64,000 bases of DNA from CAVTWH01 sp963850915 (GTDB taxonomy: Bacteria > Actinomycetota > Actinomycetes > Mycobacteriales > Micromonosporaceae). How positions within the stretch are numbered: the stretch's first letter is position 1; every line of letters begins with the position of its first letter. This document shows, piece after piece, positions 1-9,247 of this stretch. The position numbers and the translations under genes are program-made. Below the pieces are notes generated by a model. It worked only from the letters and a program-made list of their open reading frames with translations. It was not told where the DNA came from and searched no databases. Location of the stretch: NCBI GenBank assembly GCA_963850915.1, contig CAWKND010000014.1, positions 434,001-498,000 on the forward strand, given 5' to 3'.

Positions 1-2
1 GG

Positions 3-518
3 CCGGAGTCGGCGCTGGCCCTGGTGGGTGCGGCGCGCCGGATCGGGATCAGTGCCAAGGCCCGCGAGGTACGCGGTGTGGACCGGGTGGTGGTCAAGGA
101 CGGCGACGCCATTGCCCAGCTGCTCACCCGGCTCGGCGCGCACGCCAGCGTGCTGGCCTGGGAGGAGCGCCGGGTGCGCCGGGAGGTACGCGCCACCGCC
201 AACCGGCTGGCCAACTTCGACGACGCCAACCTGCGCCGCTCGGCCCGCGCGGCGGTGGCCGCGGCCGCCCGGGTCACCCGGGCGCTGGAGATCCTCGACG
301 GGACCGCCCCGAAGCACCTGACCATCGCCGGCACGCTGCGGCTGGAGCACCGCAACGCGTCGCTGGAGGAGTTGGGTGCGCTGGCCGACCCGGCGCTGAC
401 CAAGGACGCCATCGCCGGCCGGATCCGTCGACTGCTGGCCCTGGCCGACAAGCGGGCCCGCGATCTGGGCATCCCGGACACTGAGGCGGCGGTCACTCCG
501 GAGATGATGGTCAGCTGA
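3..518 (+). CDS. whiA: WhiA, sporulation/division regulator, C-terminal part (5' end outside window)
   Basis: The gene enters from the left edge already open; the GTG at 24 is an internal codon. About 171 residues are visible. They match the end of WhiA, the DNA-binding protein that with WhiB controls sporulation septation in Streptomyces and is conserved in non-sporulating Gram-positives. The stretch with KAREVRGVDRVVVKDGDA belongs to the LAGLIDADG-like half, and LRLEHRNASLEELGALADP begins the C-terminal helix-turn-helix. whiA directly before the gap-pgk-tpiA operon is the usual actinobacterial arrangement, which supports the call. The stop lies about 200 bp before gap. Confidence 0.93.
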   Translation, partial: PESALALVGAARRIGISAKAREVRGVDRVVVKDGDAIAQLLTRLGAHASVLAWEERRVRREVRATANRLANFDDANLRRSARAAVAAAARVTRALEILDGTAPKHLTIAGTLRLEHRNASLEELGALADPALTKDAIAGRIRRLLALADKRARDLGIPDTEAAVTPEMMVS

Positions 519-568
519 CCGATCCACGGTCGTCGGGCGGCAGGCCGGACGACGACCCGGCGTAAGCC

Positions 569-586
569 TTGACCCGCATGAGGGTC
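569..586. promoter_or_regulatory. Possible control site upstream of gap
   Basis: The 196-bp whiA-gap gap contains a TTGACC at 569-574 that could be a -35 box. It overlaps a short dyad, GACCC-6 nt-GGGTC, at 571-586. No convincing -10 box follows at the usual spacing, so this is only a candidate. Confidence 0.25.
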
Positions 587-714
587 GATGCGTGGCTTTG
601 GGTATGGTCGTGGGGTTCGGCGACGAGGCCGCTGCGCCGTTCAGCAGTAGTCATGATCACGCGGCGCCTGGCCTGAGCGGAGGCGGGCGCACCACTGCCC
701 GAGGAGAACTGTCC

Positions 715-1715
<1,001 letters not shown>

Positions 1716-1719
<4 letters not shown>

Positions 1720-2900
1720 CCAAAACGCTCGACGACCTGTTGAGCGAGGGTGTTGCTGGTCGGCGCGTACTCGTACGCGCCGACCTCAACGTTCCCCTCA
1801 ACGGCTCCGAGATCACTGACGACGGCCGGATCCGGGCCGTCCTGCCGACGATCGTCGCGCTCCGCGACGCCGGCGCCAAGGTGATCGTCTTCTCGCACCT
1901 GGGCCGCCCCAAGGGCGCGCCCGACCCCAAGTACACGCTCGCTCCGGTCGCCGCCCGGCTGGGTGAGCTGCTCGGCGCGCCGGTGGCCTTCGCCGCCGAC
2001 ACGGTCGGTCCGTCCGCGCAGGCGACCGTGGCCGACCTGGCCGACGGGGAGGTCGCCCTGCTGGAGAACCTGCGCTTCAACGCGGGCGAGACCAGCAAGG
2101 ACGAGGCTGAGCGGGGTACCTTCGCCGCCCAGCTCGCGGCCTTCGGCGACGCGTACGTCGACGACGCCTTCGGCGCTGTGCACCGTAAGCACGCCAGCGT
2201 CTACGACCTCGCCAAGCTCCTCCCGTGCTACGCCGGCGGCCTGGTACTGAAGGAGCTCGAGGTCCTCGGCAAGCTCACCGGCGACCCGGAACGCCCCTAC
2301 GTGGTCGTACTCGGCGGCTCCAAGGTCTCCGACAAGCTGGCGGTCATCCAGTCGCTGCTGCCGAAGGTCGACACGCTGCTCATCGGTGGCGGCATGTGCT
2401 TCACCTTCCTCAAGGCCCTGGGCTACGAGGTCGGCGACTCGCTGCTGGAGGAGGACCAGGTGGACACCTGCCGGGACCTGCTCGACTCCGGCAAGATCAA
2501 GCTGCCGACCGACATCGTGGTCGCTGACGCCTTCTCGGCCGACGCCAACATCGAGACCGTCGAGGCGGGCTCGATGCCGGCCGGCTGGAAGGGTCTGGAC
2601 ATCGGCCCGGCCACGGTCGCCGCCTTCAGCGAGCAGCTCGCCGGTGCGAAGACGGTGTTCTGGAACGGGCCGATGGGCGTGTTCGAGCTGGCACCGTTCG
2701 CCGCCGGTACCCGTGGGGTGGCCGAGGCGATCACCAAGGTGGACGGCTTCACGGTCGTCGGCGGCGGCGACTCAGCCGCGGCGGTACGCACCCTGGGCCT
2801 GGACGAGTCCGCGTTCGGGCACATCTCCACCGGCGGTGGCGCTTCCCTGGAATACCTCGAGGGCAAGACCCTCCCCGGCGTCGCGGCACTGGAGTCCTGA
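1716..2900 (+). CDS. pgk: Phosphoglycerate kinase
   Basis: Transfers the acyl phosphate of 1,3-bisphosphoglycerate to ADP. The 394-residue length is typical of bacterial Pgk. Family signatures seen are RADLNVPLN near residue 20 (phosphoglycerate-binding Arg/Asp), HLGRPKG, the hinge stretch FWNGPMGVFE, and VGGGDSAAA near the C-terminus for nucleotide binding. The GTG start overlaps the end of gap in a GTGA junction. An in-frame opening further upstream at 1590 lies within gap and is rejected. tpiA starts 1 nt after the stop. Confidence 0.97.
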
Positions 2901-2901
2901 C

Positions 2902-3711
2902 ATGGCCAAGTCCACCCCGGCTCCGGTCGAGGGCCGCCGGCCGCTGATGGCCGGCAACTGGAAGATGAACCTCAACCACCTTGAGGCCATCTCGCTCACC
3001 CAGAAGCTGGCGTTCAGCCTCACCGAGAAGCAGCTCACCGCCGTCGAGGTGGTGGTACTCCCGCCGTTCGTCGACATCCGCAGCGTGCAGACGCTGGTCG
3101 ACGGGGACAAGCTGATGATCGGGTACGGCGCGCAGGACCTGTCGGCGCACACCAACGGGGCGTACACCGGCGAGATCTCCGGTGCCATGCTGGCCAAGCT
3201 CGGCTGCGAGTACGTGGTGGTCGGGCACTCCGAGCGCCGGGCCTACCACAACGAGGACGACGCGCTGGTCAACACCAAGGCCAAGATGGCTCTGGCGCAC
3301 GACATCGTGCCGATCCTGTGCGTGGGCGAGGGGCTGGAGATCCGCGAAGCGGGTACCCACGTGGAGTACACGCTCGCCCAGCTCGACGCGGGTTTGGACG
3401 GTTTCAAGGCCGAGCAGGTCGAGAAGATCGTGATCGCGTACGAGCCGGTGTGGGCCATCGGGACCGGCAAGACGGCCACGCCGCAGGACGCCCAGGAGGT
3501 GATCGCGGCGATCCGTGGCCGCATCGCCGAGGTACACCCGGGGCCGACCGCGGCGCGGGTACGGGTGCTCTACGGCGGGTCGGTGAAGTCCAGCAACGTG
3601 GCCTCGATCATGGCCCAGCCGGACATCGACGGGGCGCTGATCGGCGGCGCGAGTATCGACGCCGATGAGTTCACCACGATCTGCCGGTACCAGGATCACA
3701 TCGTCAAGTAA
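2902..3711 (+). CDS. tpiA: Triosephosphate isomerase
   Basis: Interconverts dihydroxyacetone phosphate and glyceraldehyde 3-phosphate. The 269 residues form a TIM barrel with all landmarks: AGNWKMN (substrate Asn/Lys), VVVGHSERR (electrophilic His), AYEPVWAIGTGKTA (catalytic Glu and mobile loop) and LYGGSVKSSN (phosphate-binding). The ATG at 2902 follows the pgk stop by 1 nt. The N-terminus has about 16 residues before the core (MAKSTPAPVEGRRPLMAGNW); initiation at the internal ATG before AGNWKMN is possible but less likely. It is the last gene of the operon and is followed by a hairpin. Confidence 0.97.
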   Translation: MAKSTPAPVEGRRPLMAGNWKMNLNHLEAISLTQKLAFSLTEKQLTAVEVVVLPPFVDIRSVQTLVDGDKLMIGYGAQDLSAHTNGAYTGEISGAMLAKLGCEYVVVGHSERRAYHNEDDALVNTKAKMALAHDIVPILCVGEGLEIREAGTHVEYTLAQLDAGLDGFKAEQVEKIVIAYEPVWAIGTGKTATPQDAQEVIAAIRGRIAEVHPGPTAARVRVLYGGSVKSSNVASIMAQPDIDGALIGGASIDADEFTTICRYQDHIVK

Positions 3712-3717
3712 CGGCGA

Positions 3718-3744
3718 CCGGGCCGGGGTGGCGCCCCGGCCCGG
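3718..3744 (+). terminator. Hairpin after tpiA
   Basis: An 11-bp perfect GC stem (core GGGCCGGGG / CCCCGGCCC, loop TGGCG) begins 7 nt after the tpiA stop. There is no U-run, as is common for actinobacterial terminators. It probably ends the gap-pgk-tpiA transcript. Confidence 0.7.
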
Positions 3745-3858
3745 GCCGGCTATCCTTTGGTGAGCTTGCCGGCCACCGTCCGGTTCGGCACGCCTTTCCG
3801 GCCCGCGTTTGCACCTGGCGGCCGGCGCCTGGCAGGACCTGAGAGGACACGCGTCAAC

Positions 3859-4110
3859 ATGAAGTGGTTCGCCTACACGCTGGTCGTGGTGCTGGTCATC
3901 ACGAGCGTGCTGCTGACCTTGCTGATCCTTCTGCACCGGGGCAAGGGCGGTGGCCTCTCCAGCATGTTCGGCGGCGGCGCGGCCTCCACGCTCGCCGGCT
4001 CCTCGGTGGCGGAGAAGAACCTGGACCGATACACGGTACTGGTGGGCATTGTCTGGTTCGCCTCGATCGTCGGTCTCGGACTCTGGCTCCGAATCGCCTC
4101 TGCGGGGTAG
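3859..4110 (+). CDS. secG: Preprotein translocase subunit SecG
   Basis: Small membrane subunit of the SecYEG protein-export channel. The 83 residues contain two hydrophobic helices (about residues 3-25 and 58-78) joined by the Gly-rich loop RGKGGGLSSMFGGG, the family hallmark. The ATG at 3859 is preceded by GAGAGGA (3841-3847). An in-frame upstream opening at 3757 lies in the promoter region and is not used. Position after tpiA is conserved in actinobacteria. The 114 bp before it follow the tpiA hairpin, so it may have its own promoter. Confidence 0.95.
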   Translation: MKWFAYTLVVVLVITSVLLTLLILLHRGKGGGLSSMFGGGAASTLAGSSVAEKNLDRYTVLVGIVWFASIVGLGLWLRIASAG

Positions 4111-4254
4111 CAACCGGACAACCCGCTCCACTACCGTCGTCTATACTCATGCGCGCGGCCGGTTCTCCGGCCGCGCGCAGGTGCTTCGTCCACCCTGCGG
4201 CCGCACCACCTGTAATCCGTCGTCCCCCCGACGCGACAGGAGAGCGAGCACGCT

Positions 4255-4600
4255 GTGGCTAGTGGCAATGCCATCCGGGGTGTCCGGATCGGTTCCGGAC
4301 CCATGCGCCCGGACGAGCGCTGTGAACCCATCGCCCGCCGCACCGTCACCTACTGGTGCGTGAACCAGCACTGCATCCAACCGCAGTTCGCGGCTGACGT
4401 GGTGGCGCCCCCGGTGTGGGAGTGCCCGCGCTGTGGGCTGCCGGCCGGGCAGAACGAGGGGGCTCCGCCGGGTGCACCGCGCAGCGAGCCGTACAAGACG
4501 CCACCTGGCATACGTGAAAGAGCGGCGTACCGAGGCCGAGGGTGCGGAGATCCTCGCCGAGGCGCTGCGCAAGTTGCGGCAGCGACGCGGCGAGGAGTAA
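4255..4600 (+). CDS. rbpA: RNA polymerase-binding protein RbpA, frameshifted as given
   Basis: RbpA binds the principal sigma factor and RNA polymerase and stabilises the open complex in actinobacteria; it is essential in mycobacteria. Seen: GTG start, MASGNAIRGVRIGSGPM N-terminus, and Cys-rich core with CVNQHC and CPRCGLPAGQ, ending EPYKT at 4500. There the frame breaks. Skipping one C at about 4501 restores the expected family ending HLAYVKERRTEAEGAEIL through EALRKLRQRRGEE and a TAA at 4598-4600, giving 114 residues, the family's usual size. As written, the frame runs on to 4701 with unrelated sequence. A sequencing or assembly insertion is more likely than a real mutation. Confidence 0.9.
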
Positions 4601-4624
4601 CCGGGCCGGCCGGCTGTCGGCGGC

Positions 4625-5410
4625 TTACTTCCGGACGCTGCGGGACCTGCGGGGTACCTGCGCCGCGGCGGCCTCGTCGAGCAGCCACAGTGTCCGGCTG
4701 ACCCCCTGGGCGCCGGCCGCCGGGACCTGCACCGGCCCGGCTCCGGCCAGTGCCAGGCCGATCGCGTCGGCCTTGCCCGCGCCGGAGGCGATCAGCCACA
4801 CCTCTTCCGCCGTGTTGATCGTCGAGCGGGTCAGCGTGATCCGGGTCGGCGGCGGCTTGGGCGAGTTGTGTACGGCGGCCACGGTACCGGTGGCGTACCC
4901 GCTCGGGTGCTCCGGGAAGATCGAGGCGATGTGGCCGTCCTCGCCCACGCCCAGCATCAGTACGTCGAAGTGGGGGAGTTCCTCACTGCCCGGCTTCGCC
5001 GACTTCGCCAGCTCGGCGGCGTACCGGCCGGCAGCAGCCTCCGGATCGGTGCCGTCCGGCCCGTCACTGGCCCCCATGGGGTGTACCCGCGCCGGGTCCA
5101 GTGGCACCGCACCGAGCAGGGCGGCGCGCGCCTGGGTCTCGTTGCGCTCCGGGTCGCCGGCCGGCAGGAAGCGCTCGTCGCCCCACCACACGTCGACCCG
5201 GGACCAGTCGATGCCGTCCCGTGCCGGGCTGCTGGCGGCGAGTGCCCGGTGTACCGCGTCGGCGATCCGCCCGCCGGTCAGTACCACGTCGGCGTGGCCC
5301 CGGGCCGCCTGCGCGTCCAGCAGGCGTACCGCCAACCGCTCGGCCACCGCCTCGGCCAGTGCCGCCGCGTCGGCGTACACGATCACGCTGGTTTCGCTTG
5401 TTTCACTCAC
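4625..5410 (-). CDS. pgl: 6-phosphogluconolactonase
   Basis: Hydrolyses 6-phosphogluconolactone to 6-phosphogluconate, the second oxidative pentose-phosphate step. About 261 residues with the NagB/RpiA-like fold: VVLTGGRIADAVHRAL (sugar-phosphate loop), VWWGDERFLP and MLGVGEDGHIASIFP, the family's active-site strings. The GTG at 5410 (SETSETSVIVYADAA) is preferred to an in-frame TTG at 5422, which falls inside a tandem repeat; neither has a strong Shine-Dalgarno. It lies downstream of opcA but behind a terminator-like hairpin, so it may be partly uncoupled from zwf-opcA. Confidence 0.92.
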   Translation of the reverse strand: MSETSETSVIVYADAAALAEAVAERLAVRLLDAQAARGHADVVLTGGRIADAVHRALAASSPARDGIDWSRVDVWWGDERFLPAGDPERNETQARAALLGAVPLDPARVHPMGASDGPDGTDPEAAAGRYAAELAKSAKPGSEELPHFDVLMLGVGEDGHIASIFPEHPSGYATGTVAAVHNSPKPPPTRITLTRSTINTAEEVWLIASGAGKADAIGLALAGAGPVQVPAAGAQGVSRTLWLLDEAAAAQVPRRSRSVRK

Positions 5411-5420
5411 CGTCGCGTCC

Positions 5421-5463
5421 AATCCGTTGGGGCCGAATCCGTTGGGGCCGAATCCGTTGGGGT
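5421..5463. repeat. 15-bp tandem repeat, about 2.9 copies
   Basis: The unit AATCCGTTGGGGCCG is repeated at 5421-5435 and 5436-5450, with a partial third copy to 5463. It sits just upstream of the pgl start, within its leader or promoter. Being a multiple of three, it keeps the frame of the alternative TTG start open. Confidence 0.9.
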
Positions 5464-5470
5464 AAGAAAG

Positions 5471-5507
5471 CGCCCACCCGGCCGCCCGCGGGCGTACCGG
5501 GTGGGCG
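5471..5507 (-). terminator. Intrinsic terminator between opcA and pgl
   Basis: An 11-bp perfect stem with arms CGCCCACCCGG / CCGGGTGGGCG encloses a loop that can form a smaller hairpin. Reading on the - strand it is followed by CTTTCTTA. It starts 8 nt after the opcA stop, so transcription from zwf-opcA probably ends or is reduced here. Confidence 0.75.
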
Positions 5508-5515
5508 GGTGTGGC

Positions 5516-6505
5516 TCAGACGGACGCGCCCTCGGCAGCGGCCTCCATGGCCGGGTCCTGCCAGACGTGCACCCGGGTGGGTGAGCGGCTGTCCAGGCCG
5601 GTGAGGTGACCGAGCTGCCCGAGTGCCTCGGCGTAGACCTGATCGGCGTCGAGGCGCCGCAGCTCCTCGGCCAACTCCTCGCCGAGTGGCCGCCGTACCA
5701 GCGGCAGGATCCGGTCGCCCTGCCCGGTGCGCTGGTACCGGGCGATGTTGTCGTCCCGGGTCAGCGCGATGGACGTACCGTCCGAGCAGATCAGCGTGAC
5801 GTTGTGCATCCGTGGCTGGTCGTCGACCGTGATGGCCTTGACGTCTACCCGGAGCCGGGCACCGAGCCAGGCGCGCATGAGTGCCGCGGTCGGGTCGGTC
5901 GCGGGTGCGGAGACGCTCGCCTCGACGACGGTAGCTTCGAGGGTGTCGAAGATGCCGGCGATCAGGGTGCGCCACATGGTGATCCGGGTCCACGCCAGGT
6001 CGGTGTCGCCGGGCGCGTAGTCGCCGGCCCGCTGCTGCAGCTCGGCCACCGGATCCCTGCCCTGCGCGACATCGGTGATCCGCCGGTCGGCGACCACGCC
6101 CAGGAAGTCGTGCGCGATCTTCTCCGGCGGGTCGCCGTGCCACCAGGTCACCACCGGTACGTCCGGGGCGAGCAGCGGCATCACCACCGACTCGGCGTGC
6201 AGCGCGAGCCGGCCGTACATCCGCATCACCACCGCCTCGCACGGCCCGAGCCGGCCACCGACGACGATCTCCGCGTCCAGCCGGCTGGTGTCCCGCAGTA
6301 CGTCGGAGCGGACCACCATGAGGATCCGGCAGGGGTGCGCCGCGGCCGCGATGGTGGCGGCCGCCTCCGCCTCCCGTACATGCTTCTCGTCGACCACCGC
6401 GACCAGCGTGAGGGCCAGCCCGCTGGCCACGCCGCCGGCACTGCGCCGCTCGGCAGCCAGCGCCTTGACGACCTCGTTGCCGGTGGTGTCCCACAACCCG
6501 ATCAT
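5516..6505 (-). CDS. opcA: Glucose-6-phosphate dehydrogenase assembly protein OpcA
   Basis: OpcA is the accessory protein needed for full activity of glucose-6-phosphate dehydrogenase in cyanobacteria and actinobacteria. The 329 residues start with MIGLWDTTGNEVVKALA and include HPCRILMVV, VMPLLAPDVPVVTWWHGDPP and the C-terminal WTRITMWRTLIAG region, all typical of OpcA. It lies 43 bp downstream of zwf in the same orientation, as in most actinobacteria. No catalytic motif is expected; it is a chaperone or allosteric partner. Confidence 0.93.
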   Translation of the reverse strand: MIGLWDTTGNEVVKALAAERRSAGGVASGLALTLVAVVDEKHVREAEAAATIAAAAHPCRILMVVRSDVLRDTSRLDAEIVVGGRLGPCEAVVMRMYGRLALHAESVVMPLLAPDVPVVTWWHGDPPEKIAHDFLGVVADRRITDVAQGRDPVAELQQRAGDYAPGDTDLAWTRITMWRTLIAGIFDTLEATVVEASVSAPATDPTAALMRAWLGARLRVDVKAITVDDQPRMHNVTLICSDGTSIALTRDDNIARYQRTGQGDRILPLVRRPLGEELAEELRRLDADQVYAEALGQLGHLTGLDSRSPTRVHVWQDPAMEAAAEGASV

Positions 6506-6548
6506 GCGGTCTCCTCGCTCATGCTGCCGCCACGCTTGCGCCGCTCGC

Positions 6549-8066
6549 TCATGCCCGCCGCCAGTGGCGGCCGGTGCGGGCGAGCATCTCGTCGGCCTCG
6601 CGCGGGCCCCACTCGCCGGCGCGGTACTGGTCGGGAGTGGTACCCGCCCAGGCCGCCTCCAGTGGGTCGACCACCCGCCAGCTCGCCTCCACCTCGTCGG
6701 CGTCCGGGAACAGGGTCCGGTCGCCGATGAGTACGTCCAGGATGAGCCGCTCGTACGCCTCCGGTGAGGAGTCGGTGAACGCCTCGCCGTACTGGAAGTC
6801 CATGGTGATGTCCCGGACCTCCATGGCTGTGCCGGGGACCTTGGAGCCGAACTTCAGGGTCACGCCCTCGTCCGGCTGTACCCGTACCACCAGCTGGTTG
6901 TTGCCCAGCATCTCCACGTCGGCCGGGTGGAACGGCAGGTGCGGGGCGACCTTGAACAGCACCGCGATCTCGGTGACCCGGCGGGGCAGCCGCTTGCCGG
7001 CCCGGATGTAGAACGGGACGCCGGCCCAGCGCCGGTTCTGGATGCCAAGTGTGACGGCCACGTAGGTCTCGGTCTTGGAGTCGGCCGGTACGTTCTCCTC
7101 CTCCAGGTAGCCAAGTGCCCTCTCGCCGGCCACCCAGCCCTGCGTGTACTGGCCGCGTACGGTGTCCTTGGCGATGTCCTTGGGCAGCGTGATGGCGCGC
7201 AGTACTTTGAGTTTCTCGGTGCGGATCTCGCTGGCGTCGAAGCTGGTCGGCTCCTCCATCGCCACCATCGCGAGCAGCTGCATCAGGTGGTTCTGCAGCA
7301 CGTCGCGGGCGGTGCCGGTGGCGTCGTAGAAGGCCGCGCGGCTGCCGATCCCGACGTCCTCGGCCATGGTGATCTGTACCGAGTCCACGTACTTGCCGTT
7401 CCACACCGGCTCGAACAGGGCGTTCGCGAAGCGCAGTGCCAGGATGTTCTGCACCGTCTCCTTGCCCAGGTAGTGGTCGATGCGGAAGACGTCCTGCCCG
7501 GTGAACACGTCGTCGACCAGGCCGTTGAGCTGCTTGGCGCTGGCCAGGTCCTCACCGAACGGCTTCTCCACGACCACCCGGCGCCAACCGCCGGACTTCT
7601 CGTTGTCGGCCATTCCGGTGCGCCCCATCTGCTTCAGCACGGTGGGGAAGGCGTTCGGCGGGATGGACAGGTAGAACGCGGCGTTGCCCTGGATGCCGTG
7701 CGACTCGCACAGCTCGTCGAGGGTACGGGCGAGCAGGTCGAAGGCGGCGTCGTCGTCGAACGAGCCCGGGATGAACTTGACGTTGCCGGACAGCCGCGCC
7801 CAGACCTCGTCCCGCCACGGGGTACGGCAGTGCTCCTGCGCCGCCTCCTTGGCCAGCTCCTCGAACTCGCCGTGCGTCCAGTCCCGCCGGGCGAAGCCGA
7901 GTACCACGAAGTCGGACGGCAGCATCCCGCGGTTGGCCAGGTCGTAGATGGCCGGGATGAGCTTTTTGCGGGCCAGGTCGCCGGTGACCCCGAAGATCAC
8001 CAGAGCGCAGGGCTCGGGAATTCGGGGTAGCCGGCGGTCCTGCGGTTGGCGTAGCGGGTTGCTCAC
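6549..8066 (-). CDS. zwf: Glucose-6-phosphate 1-dehydrogenase
   Basis: Oxidises glucose 6-phosphate to 6-phosphogluconolactone, making NADPH. The 505-residue length is normal. Visible are the nucleotide-binding IFGVTGDLARKKLIPA near residue 25 and the active-site signature RIDHYLGKETVQN near residue 195, whose His and Lys act in catalysis and substrate binding. The GTG start overlaps the last bases of tal (GTGA junction), so tal, zwf and opcA are coupled. C-terminal features such as DVLIGDRTLFP match the family. Confidence 0.97.
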   Translation of the reverse strand: MSNPLRQPQDRRLPRIPEPCALVIFGVTGDLARKKLIPAIYDLANRGMLPSDFVVLGFARRDWTHGEFEELAKEAAQEHCRTPWRDEVWARLSGNVKFIPGSFDDDAAFDLLARTLDELCESHGIQGNAAFYLSIPPNAFPTVLKQMGRTGMADNEKSGGWRRVVVEKPFGEDLASAKQLNGLVDDVFTGQDVFRIDHYLGKETVQNILALRFANALFEPVWNGKYVDSVQITMAEDVGIGSRAAFYDATGTARDVLQNHLMQLLAMVAMEEPTSFDASEIRTEKLKVLRAITLPKDIAKDTVRGQYTQGWVAGERALGYLEEENVPADSKTETYVAVTLGIQNRRWAGVPFYIRAGKRLPRRVTEIAVLFKVAPHLPFHPADVEMLGNNQLVVRVQPDEGVTLKFGSKVPGTAMEVRDITMDFQYGEAFTDSSPEAYERLILDVLIGDRTLFPDADEVEASWRVVDPLEAAWAGTTPDQYRAGEWGPREADEMLARTGRHWRRA

Positions 8067-9171
8067 GAGGCCGCCCCGAGCTGGTTGCTGACCGAGCTGA
8101 GCAGGTCTGTCCAGCTGGCGATGAACTTCTCCACGCCCTCACGCTCGATGGTGTCCACCACGTCGGCGAAGTCGACGCCGATGGCCTGCAGGTCGGTGAA
8201 GACCTTGCGGGCCGCGTCGTACTGGCCGGTGATGCTGTCCGGCACGGTCTCGCCGTGGTCGGCGAAGGCGTGGATGGTCGCCTCCGGCATGGTGTTGACG
8301 ACGCCCGGCGCGATCAGCTGCTCGACGTACATCGACGTCGCGGTAGTCGGGGTTCTTGGTGGAGGTGGAGGCCCACAGCGGCCGCTGCGGGTGTGCGCCC
8401 GCGTCGGCCAGTGCCTGCCAGCGCGCCCCGGAGAACACCTTCTCGTACCGCTCGTAGGCCAGCTGCGCGTTGGCGATGGCCGCCTTGCCCATCAGCTCCT
8501 TGGCCTCGGGCGAGCCCAGCTTCTCCAGCCGCTTGTCCACCTCGGTGTCCACCCGGGACACGAAGAAGCTGGCCACCGAGCCGAGCTTGGCCAGGTTGTA
8601 GCCGTTGGCCTTGGCCTGCTCCAGCCCGCTCGAGGAAGGCGTCCATCACCGCGTCGTAGCGGTCCAGCGAGAAGATCAGCGTCACGTTGACGCTGATCCC
8701 AGCGGCCAGCGTGGCGGTGATCGCCGGCAGGCCGGCCTCGGTCGCCGGGATCTTGATGTAGAGGTTCTCCCGGTCGACCAGCCACCACAGCTGCGACGCC
8801 TCGGCGATGGTCTTCTCGGTCTCGTTGGCCAGCCGCGGGTCCACCTCGATGGAGACCCGGCCGTCGATGCCCTGCGAGGCGTCGTAGGCCGGCCGCATCA
8901 CGTCGCACGCCCAGCGCACGTCGTACGTGGTGATCATGCGGGTCGCCTCCTCGACCGCCACGCCGCGCAGCTTCAGGTGCTTGAGCTGCTCGCCGTATGC
9001 GTCGAGGTCCTCCAGTGCCTTGGCGAAGATGGTCGGGTTGCTGGTCACCCCGACCACGTGCTGGTCGCGGCGCAGCGCGTCCAGGCCACCGGACTCCAGC
9101 CGCTGCCGGGAGATGTCGTCAAGCCAGACCGCCACCCCAGCGGCGGAGAGCTCGCCCAGTCTGTCAGTCAT
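8063..9171 (-). CDS. tal: Transaldolase, with two frameshifts as given
   Basis: Transfers dihydroxyacetone units between sugar phosphates in the non-oxidative pentose-phosphate path. From the ATG at 9171 the protein is intact through VTSNPTIFAKA and LYIKIPATEAGL (Schiff-base Lys). At about 8628 one extra base breaks the frame, which resumes as GLEQAKANGYNLAKLGS and SVASFFVSRVDTEVDKRL. At about 8333 a second extra base precedes MYVEQLIAPGVVNTMPEAT, which then runs to the stop overlapping zwf. Removing both bases gives a normal transaldolase of about 368 residues. Two +1 errors in one housekeeping gene point to the sequence rather than the organism. Confidence 0.92.
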
Positions 9172-9247
9172 TGCACTAACCCCTTAGCCCGTTTCCCGGG
9201 TCCTAGTTTCCGGTGGATCTTCCGTTGCCGGTGCATGTGAATCGTGC

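Noticed and set aside
3757..3858. In-frame upstream start for secG
   Set aside because: It lies between the tpiA terminator and the GAGAGGA site and would add a non-homologous Arg/Pro-rich tail to an 83-residue protein of normal length.
2749..4131. 460-codon open frame on - across tpiA and secG
   Set aside because: Shadow of confident + strand genes, with no family resemblance and no promoter.
8300..8640. Programmed ribosomal frameshifting in tal
   Set aside because: No slippery sequence or downstream structure is evident, and similar single-base breaks occur in unrelated genes, so sequence error is simpler.
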